Assembly (NCBI GenBank): GCA_964434935.1
Contig: CAYSWS010000019.1
Location: forward strand, 1-13,199
Reading direction: 5' to 3'
DNA: 13,199 bases
From: CAYSWS01 sp964434935
Lineage (GTDB): Bacteria > Patescibacteriota > WWE3 > UBA101185 > UBA10185
Shown here: piece by piece, positions 6,619 to 13,199 of the stretch
Layout: the number at the start of each line of letters is the position of its first letter
How positions within the stretch are numbered: the first letter of the stretch is position 1
Made by a program: the position numbers and the translations under genes
The notes under the pieces: model-generated
What the model was told of the DNA's origin: nothing
What the model saw: only the letters and a program-made list of their open reading frames with translations
Databases searched by the model: none

Positions 6619-7395
6619 ATGTACAAACCTAAAAAAGAGCTGGGTCAAAACTTCTTGATCGAATCAGGCATTGCCGAGAGTATGGTCAAGGCTTTGGAGA
6701 TGGAGAAGGGAGATGCAGTGGTGGAAATAGGCGCTGGCCTGGGAGCTTTAACCGAAGTTTTGGTAAAAGAGGCGGGGAAATATTCCGTCAAAGTAAAAGC
6801 CATAGAAATAGACGAAAGATTCGTGGGCAGTCTTAAGGAAAGATTTTCCCACTTGGCTGACTTGGAAATAATCGAAGCTGACATTCTCAGATGGATGCCC
6901 ATGTACACGGAAACGGAAAAACTCAAGGTTATAGGCTCATTGCCTTACTACATCACATCGCCCATACTGCACTCTATTGTCAGGCACAGCCAAAAGATCA
7001 CTAAGTGCGTTCTTGTCATGCAAAAAGAAGTGGCCAATAAAATAGCCGCTACCGCACCTCAGGCTTCCTATCTTTCCACCTACCTGCACACTTTTTATAA
7101 AGTGAAAGTCCTAAAAGTTGTGCCCAGGTCCTTTTTCGAACCCGAACCCAAGGTTGACGGTGCCATAGTGGTCATGACCGAGCTGGAGAGTCCCCCCATA
7201 AGCAAAGATAAGATGATGGACTATGAGGAATTTTTGCACAATGGGTTTTCCAAACCGAGAAAAATGCTTAATAAAGTATTTTCCAAACAGGATCTTATTG
7301 ACCTTGATATTGACGAAAAACTTCGCCCGCAGCACGTTGATGTTAAAAAGTGGCTGGAGCTTTTCCAAAAAGCGGGTGCTAATTCTCTAAAATAA
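6619..7395 (+). CDS. rsmA: 16S rRNA (adenine(1518)-N6/adenine(1519)-N6)-dimethyltransferase
   Basis: RsmA (KsgA) dimethylates two adjacent adenines in helix 45 of 16S rRNA late in small-subunit assembly, using S-adenosylmethionine. Seen in the 258 residues: KKELGQNFL (5-13), the SAM motif VVEIGAGLGALTE (34-46), E64 in AIEID, D88 in EADIL, VMQKEVA (133-139), FFEPEPKVDGAIV (172-184), and FSKPRKML (210-217). The catalytic motif normally NLPY reads SLPY (107-110), which is unusual. Other motifs are intact, so function is likely. It lies 38 bases after the G5-3D gene, a neighbourhood like Bacillus yabE-rnmV-ksgA but without rnmV. Its last 17 bases overlap the convergent cyclophilin gene. The start fits the usual N-terminus. 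Confidence 0.93.
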   Translation: MYKPKKELGQNFLIESGIAESMVKALEMEKGDAVVEIGAGLGALTEVLVKEAGKYSVKVKAIEIDERFVGSLKERFSHLADLEIIEADILRWMPMYTETEKLKVIGSLPYYITSPILHSIVRHSQKITKCVLVMQKEVANKIAATAPQASYLSTYLHTFYKVKVLKVVPRSFFEPEPKVDGAIVVMTELESPPISKDKMMDYEEFLHNGFSKPRKMLNKVFSKQDLIDLDIDEKLRPQHVDVKKWLELFQKAGANSLK

Positions 7396-8155
7396 GCACG
7401 GTTTTAATGTACACGTTTTCCAGAGGTCTATCATTTGGACCGGTCTTTACCATGGAGATCTTATCGGCGATGTCCTGGCCCTCAATTACCTGCCCGAACT
7501 TTGTGTAGTCCCCATCCAGCCACGGAGCCTCATCCTTAACGACAATAAAGAACTGACTGCCGTTGGTGTTCTTGCCTGAATTTGCCATGGCCAAAGTGCC
7601 TTTATCAAAATGGAACCTGCTCAGTATCTCATCATCGAACTTGTACCCCGGATCTCCGGTGCCGTTTCCTAAAGGGTCACCACCCTGGATCATGAAGTCA
7701 GGTATGATCCTGTGAAATAGCAAGCCGTCGTAAAAGGCGGTGTTAGCCAGATAAACAAAATTGTTCACGGTATTGGGGGTATCCTCTTCGAACAGATCTA
7801 CCTTGATGTCTCCCATGGAGGTCTTGATGACGGCTTGGTAATCAACACCGGCTTTTAAGGTGAAGGCCGGCTTGTTGAGCTTTTTTGCCTGCTGGGTGCG
7901 CTTGGATTCAAAGCCGGTGTCCTGGGTTTCGTCTTGGGCGGTATCGGTGTTTTGGAAAGGCAGGTCAGGCGTGACCTCGGGATTTAATTCCTGAGCAGGT
8001 TTTAAGTTCTCGGTGGTAGGTACCGCCCCCGAGTCAACCTCCTGCGCAGCCTCATTCGTACGCGCTCTATTCTTGGCCAATTTGATCAAAAAGAAGAAAC
8101 CCATCAAAAGGACCATTAGTACAATTAGGCTGATAATAATTTCCTTTGTATTCAT
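7379..8155 (-). CDS. membrane-anchored cyclophilin-type peptidyl-prolyl isomerase
   Basis: A cyclophilin domain (about 105-256) follows an N-terminal membrane segment (about 6-25) and a long Pro/Glu/Thr/Gln-rich spacer (30-95). The spacer should hold the enzyme outside the membrane, helping folding of exported proteins. Active-site residues seen: FHRIIPDFMIQGGDP (147-161; R149, F154, Q157), NGSQFF (198-203; Q201, F203) and W212 in WLDGDYTKFG. The histidine that follows WLDG in many cyclophilins (HVVFG) is Y218 or T here, as in many bacterial members. There is no lipobox cysteine after the hydrophobic segment, so it is an uncleaved anchor rather than a lipoprotein. It is divergent from the FemX-like pair across 64 bases and its 3' end overlaps rsmA on the opposite strand. 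Start: the only ATG that includes the anchor; no Shine-Dalgarno is seen. Confidence 0.92.
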   Translation of the reverse strand: MNTKEIIISLIVLMVLLMGFFFLIKLAKNRARTNEAAQEVDSGAVPTTENLKPAQELNPEVTPDLPFQNTDTAQDETQDTGFESKRTQQAKKLNKPAFTLKAGVDYQAVIKTSMGDIKVDLFEEDTPNTVNNFVYLANTAFYDGLLFHRIIPDFMIQGGDPLGNGTGDPGYKFDDEILSRFHFDKGTLAMANSGKNTNGSQFFIVVKDEAPWLDGDYTKFGQVIEGQDIADKISMVKTGPNDRPLENVYIKTVLILEN

Positions 8156-8184
8156 TACTAAGATAAATTAGCACATTATTTATC

Positions 8185-8219
8185 TTGTAAGCAAGGGCTA
8201 AAAATTCTATACTACAGCC
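8185..8219 (+). promoter_or_regulatory. FemX-like operon promoter, leaderless
   Basis: TTGTAA (8185-8190), a 17-base spacer, TATACT (8208-8213), then six bases and the ATG at 8220. This is the most complete promoter of the window and puts +1 at the A of the start codon. No Shine-Dalgarno is present. The cyclophilin gene must start its own transcript in the opposite direction from the same 64-base gap; its -10 is not clear. Confidence 0.65.
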
Positions 8220-9161
8220 ATGTATAAGCATATCGTGCAATCAAAGGAGTGGGCCGAGATCAAAACAAAATATGGCAACGAGTCCATAAATGTGGGTGAC
8301 ATTTTTTACACTATGCATCGCATTCCTAAGACAAAATTATTTTTTGCTTACTGTCCCCGGGTCGATCCCAAGATGGTGGATTTTGAGATGCTAAAAAAGT
8401 CTCTGAAAAAAAACCATTGTTTAGGACTGACCTTTGACGTGCCTAATGTGATCAGGGGTTCGGAGGAAGAAGCGTCCGTCGTTAAGATATTAGAAAAGAA
8501 CTGCCAACCATCCAAAAGATCGGAGTTTGCCACGGCCAATTTTTTATTGGATCTTAAACCCTCGGAAGAAGAGCTTTTTAAGAACATGCATTCCAAGCAC
8601 AGATATAACACCAGGTATGCTCTCAAACAAGGCGTGAGCATAACTATGGCTGAGTCTGAGGAGGATTTTGACGAATTTTACAAACTGCTAAAACAAACGG
8701 CCCTAAGGCAAAACTATTTTGTCCGGCCCAAAAGATATTATCAAATAATTTGGGAACATCTCCACCCAAAAGATATGTGCCAGATCCTCATAGCCAAGTA
8801 TCAGAGCGAGGTTTTGGCGGCCTGGATGCTGTTCGTGTATGAAAAAACTTTGTACTATCCCTACGGTGGGTCCTCGGAAGAGCATAAGAATCTCTTTGCC
8901 AGTAATGCTTTGGGTTGGGAAAGTATCAGATACGGCAAGGAAAGAGGCTGTGAAGTGTTCGATATGTGGGGGGCAGCCGATGACCCGGAAGACGAGAAAG
9001 ATCATTATCACGGCTTTACCAATTTTAAAGCTAAGTTCAATGGCCGTCATGTGAGATATATTGATTCTTATGATCTGGTTATCAATAGACCGCTGCACTT
9101 TGTGTTCACCAGACTGAACAGCCTAAGATGGAAATTATTGGAAATGGGGTTTATTAAATGA
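8220..9161 (+). CDS. FemABX-family peptidoglycan-bridge aminoacyltransferase-like protein 1
   Basis: FemABX proteins transfer amino acids from aminoacyl-tRNA to the peptide stem of lipid II; they have two GNAT-like domains. Seen in 313 residues: the linker signature MHSKHRYNTRYALKQGV (123-139), YYPYGGSSEEHK (212-223), the C-terminal GNAT pattern LGWESIRYGKERGCEVFDMWG (231-251), and GFTNFKAKFNG (265-275) followed by VRYIDSYDLVIN. These are the common landmarks of the family, which is frequent in Patescibacteria. It is cytoplasmic with no membrane segment and would act at the membrane inner face. It lacks the coiled-coil arm of staphylococcal FemA. The gene overlaps the next FemX-like gene by ATGA, so the two are coupled. 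The amino acid added is not predictable. Confidence 0.9.
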   Translation: MYKHIVQSKEWAEIKTKYGNESINVGDIFYTMHRIPKTKLFFAYCPRVDPKMVDFEMLKKSLKKNHCLGLTFDVPNVIRGSEEEASVVKILEKNCQPSKRSEFATANFLLDLKPSEEELFKNMHSKHRYNTRYALKQGVSITMAESEEDFDEFYKLLKQTALRQNYFVRPKRYYQIIWEHLHPKDMCQILIAKYQSEVLAAWMLFVYEKTLYYPYGGSSEEHKNLFASNALGWESIRYGKERGCEVFDMWGAADDPEDEKDHYHGFTNFKAKFNGRHVRYIDSYDLVINRPLHFVFTRLNSLRWKLLEMGFIK

Positions 9162-10057
9162 AATATCAAAGTCTAAGACAGGCTGACCTTTGGGCCGTCT
9201 ATTTAAGACTTCTCAAATGGGACATTAAGATCATAAAGTCCGGCGCTAAGATCGCTATTATGAAAACCCCTCTGGGAGCTGTGTGTAAGATCCAGCGTCC
9301 GTTCCATCTTAGCACCAAGGATCTGGATGAGATAGAAAAGATCTGCAGCCAAAGAAAATGCATGTTCATAAAAATAGAAGCCGGTATGGATCAGGACGAA
9401 AACCTACTTACTGACAAAGGGTATGTGCGGAGCAGATTTCCCCTAAGTCCTCCTTCCACCATGATCATGGACCTGACCAAAAGTGAGGAGGAGATGTGGA
9501 GCAGCATGTCAAAAAGCGGTAAATATTCGATCAATAGGGCTAAGAGGGAAGGCAATGTTGTCAAGCACCGCCAGAACCCGGATGACAAGGAGCTAGAAGA
9601 ATTTTATGCTGTAGCCAAGGAGACAAGCAAGAGAGGCAAGTTCTACATAGAACCATTCAGAGCTCTATTAAAAAAGAGGGATGTTTTTAAAGATAAGGCT
9701 TTTTTGTCGGAGGTCTACGATGACAAGAACCGTCTGGTGAGCGCCAAGTTCTTTTTAGGCGCGGATGGCATGGTGACCTTTTTGCAGGGAGGCACATCTG
9801 AGGTAGGCAGGAAGGGTAAGGGTGGCTACTTATTGTTATGGGACTGCTTGCTCTATTTCAAAGAATTAGGCTATACGCAAATGGATTTGGAGGGCATAGA
9901 TGACCCCAGATTTCCCCTCTTTACCAAAAATTGGGGAGGCTTCAGTCACTTCAAAGAAAAATTTGGTGGGACGATCTTGAGGCTGCCTCCGCCCTATATC
10001 AAATTCAAAAGCCCACTTCTAAAATTCATATCCAAATTTCAGGAAATACCTTTGTAG
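9158..10057 (+). CDS. FemABX-family peptidoglycan-bridge aminoacyltransferase-like protein 2
   Basis: The second tandem member has 299 residues. Landmarks: MSKSGKYSINRAKREGN (117-133), FFLGADGMVTFLQGGTS (198-214), YLLLWDCLLYFKELGY (224-239), MDLEGIDDP (242-250) and GGFSHFKEKFGG (260-271) followed by a Leu/Pro-rich tail. It matches the same family as its neighbour, but the two sequences are clearly different, so this is an old duplication or separate acquisition rather than a recent repeat. In bacteria with several Fem proteins each adds a different residue of the bridge; two coupled genes suggest a two-step bridge. The ATG lies inside the stop of the first gene (ATGA). The last 19 bases overlap the convergent helicase-nuclease gene. 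Confidence 0.9.
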   Translation: MKYQSLRQADLWAVYLRLLKWDIKIIKSGAKIAIMKTPLGAVCKIQRPFHLSTKDLDEIEKICSQRKCMFIKIEAGMDQDENLLTDKGYVRSRFPLSPPSTMIMDLTKSEEEMWSSMSKSGKYSINRAKREGNVVKHRQNPDDKELEEFYAVAKETSKRGKFYIEPFRALLKKRDVFKDKAFLSEVYDDKNRLVSAKFFLGADGMVTFLQGGTSEVGRKGKGGYLLLWDCLLYFKELGYTQMDLEGIDDPRFPLFTKNWGGFSHFKEKFGGTILRLPPPYIKFKSPLLKFISKFQEIPL

Positions 10058-12900
10058 GCAAAAGGGCAAAGTTCTTTATAATCGCACCAATTGCAATGAG
10101 CACCCGGCGTGGCCTCGAACTTTCCGTCTTTGATCTCCTCTACTATTTCCGCCGCCTCCTTCTTTTTGTCTTCCAGCTGCTTGTCCGTTCTGGTGGTGGA
10201 TATTCTTTCCCCGCTTTCTAGAAAATAGTAAGTAAGTTTTTTAGGTTCCAGGCCCAGAGCCTCTTTGGCAGCAATAGCGTAAAAAGCCACCTGATCATCC
10301 TTATCCACCTCTTTTTGGGTTTTAGTGTTGCCGGTTTTGTAATCTATGATTTCCACACCACCGTCCAGTTCGTCTATGCGGTCAATGCGCCCGTAAAATT
10401 TGATGCCGTTGATCTTTAAGTTGAAAGCCTTTTCCAATTCCAATGGTTTTTTATCCTCATCTTTGTGTCTCTCATAATATTTTTTCAGCAGCTGCCTGCC
10501 ATCCTCAAAACGATGCTGTCTGTGTTCTTCGTCGATAAAGCCCAGCGGCTGCCAATTATTCTCATATAATTTGTAAAGCTCATCCAAGCTAACGTCACCA
10601 AACCTCTTCTTGTCATGAAAATCTCGCAAGGTGTCGTGAATGGTGATGCCAAAGCTCAGGTTGTGGCTGGGGGCGGCCGGGACACTGAGAACGTAAGTAT
10701 ATTTGTATCGCAGCGGACAAATTCTATAAGCATCCATTTGCGAATAGCTCAGAAATTTAGGTGTGAAATCCTGTTTGGCAAAAATAAGGTCCTTGAAACC
10801 GGACTCCACTCCAAACAGAGCTTTTTGTCCGGCCTTTTTAGTGCTGATGTCATCAGGAAGCACTTCTGTAATTTTCGTGCCTGTTTCCTCAATATAACCG
10901 CAGGGCTTTCTTTCTCTCACGCCGCCGTAGTTTTTCGACAAGGTCATAAAAAGGTATTTTTCGGCCCTGGTCATACCCACATAAAAAAGCCGCCTTTCTT
11001 CCTGAATGTGCTCATCGCCAGTGGGAAGGGTTTCTTTGATAAGCTCATCAGGTAGACCTATGACATCCTTGCGGTTCCTGGTGGGGAATCTGCCAGAGAC
11101 CAGATTGACCATGAATACCACCGGAAACTCCAAACCTTTGGCCGAATGCACCGTAAGCAAATTTATTGTGTCTATATCTTCGATCTCAGCCTGGGCGGGA
11201 TTATCTCCGGCTTCTATGAGCAGTTCTATATAATCGACCAAGTTCACCAGTGTAGGCAGCTCTTTGAAATCAGCTCTGTATTCGATCTCAAATTTTTTGA
11301 CCACGTTAAGGAAGAGGTCCAGGTTTTTTATGCTCAGTTTGTTCTCAATGGTTTCGGTTTCCAAATAGATGCTTAGGTAGCCTGACTCGTGGACCAGTTC
11401 GTATACCAGTTGCACCGGCAGGGCTTTGGTTATCTTGTCTTGGTATTTAAGAATTAGCTGGTATAAATTCTGTAGCTGTTCATTTTTGTGGGAGGGTATG
11501 AGGTCCCAGATATCCTTTTTTTGATATTTCGATTGAGATAAAAGTCCGGTAATGACATTTTGAGGGATGTCAAAAGAATCTATATTTAGTACGCGGTATA
11601 AACTGATGGAATCCTTGGGGCTGACAATAACCTTAAGTAAGGCCAGCACGTCTCTAATTTCATCTTGATCGTAAAGGCCCCTATTTCCTACCAGCTGATA
11701 GGGCAAGCCGTGTTTTCTTAGAGCCATGACAAAGGCATCCAGATGACTGTTGGCTCGGGCCAGGATGGCAATGTCCTTGTAGGTGTAGGTGGGCTCTTTG
11801 GCCAGGACTTCATAGATCTTGGAGATGACCAGCTCCACCTCGTCCTCAATGGTTTCGGTTTGCAGAGCCTGAGGCTTTTCACCTTTGGTCTTGTCCTCAG
11901 CCGTCAGTTTTTTGGATAAACCAAGCTTGGATTCCAAAGTATCCGGGTTGTTGTTTTGAATGAGGCTGTAAGCCGGGTCTAGGATCTGCTGGGTCGAACG
12001 GTAATTTTGCGTTAAAGTCACCATTTCCGCCTGAGGAAAGTCTTTCATGAACTCCAAAATATTGGAAACGGCCGCCCCCCTGAACTTATAAATGGATTGA
12101 GAATCATCCCCTACCACCAGCAGGCTTCTTTCTCCCATGTCAGTCGGGCACAAACGTTTGACCAATAAATATTGCGCGTAGTTAGTGTCTTGGAACTCGT
12201 CCAGCAGGACGTGTTTGAACTGCGCTTGATATTTTTTTAGGACGTGGGGTCTTTGTTCGAAAAGTTTTATGGACCAGTTGATGAGGTCTCCAAAATCAAG
12301 CTTGGAATTAGCCATTTTTAGTTCTTGATATTTTGTGTAGATGTGCGCCAATTCCAGCCAGCGTTCTTTTTCCTCTGTGTCAGCTTCAACTTTTTCAGCG
12401 AACTGTGAAAATTCTTCGGGGCTTATGTACTCGTCCTGTAAGCGGGAGATGAATTTGAGAATAGCGGAAATGAACTTGGTGGGATTTCCCATGGGCCTGA
12501 AATATTTAAGATCGAACTTAAAGAGGTTTTTTCGCAGTAGAAGCCATTGATCAGGACCGGAGAGGATCTTGTAAGCCGGGTCCAGGCCTATTTCCAAACC
12601 TTCCAGTTGCAGCAAGCGGTCGGAGAAGGCGTGAAAGGTGCTGATCCAGGGTTCTTCATAACCTAAAGGCATGACATCCGCTACCCGGTTCGACATTTCC
12701 TGCGCCGCCTTTTCCGTGAAAGTGAGAGCTAGAATTTCTTTGGGGCCTATTTCTTGCTTGTTTATGAGAAATTTTATGCGTTCGGAAATGACCCTGGTCT
12801 TTCCTGTACCAGCTCCTGCTACTACAAGAATTGGTCCGGATTGGTGCTCTACCGCCTTTTTTTGCTGGGGGTTGAGTTGCATTTTCTTTCCGTTTGGCAT
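10039..12900 (-). CDS. UvrD-type helicase fused to an Fe-S PD-(D/E)XK (RecB/AddB-like) nuclease
   Basis: This 953-residue protein joins a superfamily 1 helicase to a C-terminal nuclease, a layout typical of double-strand-break end resection (RecB, AddA/B, AdnA/B). Helicase motifs: LNPQQKKAV (9-17), Walker A AGAGTGKT (28-35), DEFQD (234-238), GDDSQSIYKFRGA (264-276), NYRST (299-303), TVHSAKGLEFP (583-593), ERRLFYVGMTRA (635-646). Nuclease: FLSYSQMDAYRICP (717-730, C728), H755, GRIDRID (837-843, D840), IIDYKTG (851-857, D853 and K855), QVAFYA, then C936-x2-C939-x5-C945. The four cysteines fit the 4Fe-4S pattern known from AddB. Start: the ATG at 12900 begins just before the Q motif and lies six bases after a perfect TATAAT; the longer open frame upstream has no family features. 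No partner subunit is seen nearby. Confidence 0.92.
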   Translation of the reverse strand: MPNGKKMQLNPQQKKAVEHQSGPILVVAGAGTGKTRVISERIKFLINKQEIGPKEILALTFTEKAAQEMSNRVADVMPLGYEEPWISTFHAFSDRLLQLEGLEIGLDPAYKILSGPDQWLLLRKNLFKFDLKYFRPMGNPTKFISAILKFISRLQDEYISPEEFSQFAEKVEADTEEKERWLELAHIYTKYQELKMANSKLDFGDLINWSIKLFEQRPHVLKKYQAQFKHVLLDEFQDTNYAQYLLVKRLCPTDMGERSLLVVGDDSQSIYKFRGAAVSNILEFMKDFPQAEMVTLTQNYRSTQQILDPAYSLIQNNNPDTLESKLGLSKKLTAEDKTKGEKPQALQTETIEDEVELVISKIYEVLAKEPTYTYKDIAILARANSHLDAFVMALRKHGLPYQLVGNRGLYDQDEIRDVLALLKVIVSPKDSISLYRVLNIDSFDIPQNVITGLLSQSKYQKKDIWDLIPSHKNEQLQNLYQLILKYQDKITKALPVQLVYELVHESGYLSIYLETETIENKLSIKNLDLFLNVVKKFEIEYRADFKELPTLVNLVDYIELLIEAGDNPAQAEIEDIDTINLLTVHSAKGLEFPVVFMVNLVSGRFPTRNRKDVIGLPDELIKETLPTGDEHIQEERRLFYVGMTRAEKYLFMTLSKNYGGVRERKPCGYIEETGTKITEVLPDDISTKKAGQKALFGVESGFKDLIFAKQDFTPKFLSYSQMDAYRICPLRYKYTYVLSVPAAPSHNLSFGITIHDTLRDFHDKKRFGDVSLDELYKLYENNWQPLGFIDEEHRQHRFEDGRQLLKKYYERHKDEDKKPLELEKAFNLKINGIKFYGRIDRIDELDGGVEIIDYKTGNTKTQKEVDKDDQVAFYAIAAKEALGLEPKKLTYYFLESGERISTTRTDKQLEDKKKEAAEIVEEIKDGKFEATPGAHCNWCDYKELCPFAYKGIS

Positions 12901-12912
12901 ATAAGGATTATA
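12901..12912 (-). promoter_or_regulatory. helicase-nuclease promoter, consensus -10, leaderless
   Basis: On the minus strand a perfect TATAAT (12912-12907) is followed by six bases (CCTTAT) and the ATG at 12900. +1 would be the start codon itself. No strong -35 is visible at 16-18 bases. This element also decides between the two possible ATGs, six codons apart, in favour of the upstream one. Confidence 0.65.
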
Positions 12913-12945
12913 ACTTAAACCAATATAAACTACAGGAGCAGGGAT
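12909..12945 (+). promoter_or_regulatory. promoter and ribosome-binding site of the right-edge gene
   Basis: TATAAC (12909-12914) on the plus strand shares its core with the minus-strand TATAAT; TATAAA at 12924-12929 is an alternative. AGGAG (12934-12938) lies seven bases before the ATG at 12946, a normal Shine-Dalgarno spacing, so this gene, unlike most here, looks leadered. Confidence 0.5.
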
Positions 12946-13199
12946 ATGAACAAAATAGAGAGAAAGTGGGATTGGAAGGATAGGTTTTTGCTGACGGTCT
13001 GTGCAGTGGGTTGTGGGATGTCGTTGGGAGCAGGCTCGTATTTGATGAGGGCTCTCTATGGCATGGTTACACAGCATTCTTACACTAAGTACTATGCGTC
13101 TATGGCATCGATGTGGTTTTTTGTACTTATGCTTATAGGGGTGGGCACAGCCCTGGCTGTGATTTTTTTTGGAGGCGTTGGGACATTTGACCAAAGTAA
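12946..13199 (+). CDS. membrane protein of unknown function, N-terminal part
   Basis: An ATG with a good Shine-Dalgarno opens a reading frame that stays open to the right edge (84 complete codons). The product starts MNKIERKWDWKDRF, a basic and aromatic cytoplasmic start, followed by two hydrophobic stretches, about 14-32 (LLTVCAVGCGMSLGAGSYL) and about 52-76 (MWFFVLMLIGVGTALAVIFFGG). The loop between them (MRALYGMVTQHSYTKYYASM) is rich in tyrosine. I do not recognise a family. It diverges from the helicase-nuclease gene across a 45-base gap. It overlaps the upstream, non-homologous part of the longer frame on the other strand, which supports rejecting that longer helicase start. Confidence 0.6.
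   Translation, partial: MNKIERKWDWKDRFLLTVCAVGCGMSLGAGSYLMRALYGMVTQHSYTKYYASMASMWFFVLMLIGVGTALAVIFFGGVGTFDQS

Noticed and set aside
8156..8184. A leaderless promoter for the cyclophilin gene
   Set aside because: The hexamer six bases before the ATG is TTTATC, a poor match; TAATTT and TAAATAAT further up are possible but nothing distinguishes them.
12901..13194. 98-residue N-terminal extension of the helicase-nuclease frame
   Set aside because: The extension is rich in His, Pro and Cys without any family feature, overlaps a better plus-strand gene with a Shine-Dalgarno, and lies upstream of a perfect -10 placed six bases before the ATG at 12900.
1..13199. Alternative genetic code (UGA as glycine)
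   Set aside because: Full-length conserved proteins contain no in-frame TGA, and two genes end at TGA where their families end.
1..13199. tRNA, rRNA, CRISPR, insertion sequence, riboswitch
   Set aside because: No cloverleaf-like block, regular repeats, transposase motifs or long structured leader seen; all gaps are shorter than 100 bases.

Overview
The window looks like a compact bacterial chromosome segment, most likely from the Candidate Phyla Radiation (Patescibacteria). This is an inference from several things seen together. The genes are short and tightly packed: 14 coding regions in 13.2 kb, gaps mostly under 70 bases, and several overlaps. FemABX-like transferases occur as a tandem pair. 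Housekeeping enzymes are shorter than usual (TIM 218 aa, thioredoxin 88 aa, RsmA 258 aa, PcrA-like helicase 647 aa). Shine-Dalgarno sites are scarce and several promoters sit so that the transcript would begin at the start codon. TGA acts as a normal stop (first FemX-like gene, helicase-nuclease), so the UGA-glycine code of Gracilibacteria/Absconditabacteria is unlikely. I cannot place it to a lineage. No tRNA, rRNA, CRISPR array, insertion sequence or phage module was seen.

Left block, minus strand (3818 down to 1): a YvlD/phage-holin-4-type membrane protein, a minimal thioredoxin, then a central-carbon and redox cluster. That cluster is GAPDH (gapA), a single-cluster 4Fe-4S ferredoxin, a strongly truncated aldehyde:ferredoxin oxidoreductase (AOR)-like protein, triosephosphate isomerase (tpiA), and the start of a LytR-CpsA-Psr protein that runs off the left edge. 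The ferredoxin and AOR-like genes overlap by 17 bases; AOR-like/tpiA and tpiA/LCP are separated by 2 and 0 bases. A ferredoxin plus a half-length tungstoenzyme relative, placed between the two triose-phosphate enzymes, is the most unusual content of the window.

Middle block, plus strand (3899 to 7395): a PcrA/UvrD-like helicase, a secreted G5-3D (YabE-like) wall protein 9 bases downstream, and rsmA (ksgA). The order yabE-like then rsmA recalls the Bacillus yabE-rnmV-ksgA order. rsmA ends by overlapping a convergent gene for a membrane-anchored cyclophilin (8155 to 7379).

Right block: two tandem FemX-like transferases (8220 to 10057, joined by ATGA) converge with a 953-aa UvrD-type helicase fused to a RecB/AddB-like PD-(D/E)XK nuclease with an iron-sulfur cysteine set (12900 to 10039). 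A divergent, partial membrane-protein gene leaves the window on the right.

Regulation: four genes (gapA, the PcrA-like gene, femX-like 1, the helicase-nuclease) each have a sigma-70-type -10 hexamer ending exactly 6 bases before the start codon, which places +1 on its first base. This is a consistent leaderless arrangement and also supports the chosen starts. The window combines glycolysis/redox genes, envelope assembly (LCP, G5-3D, FemX pair, cyclophilin), ribosome maturation (RsmA) and DNA repair (two UvrD-family helicases).
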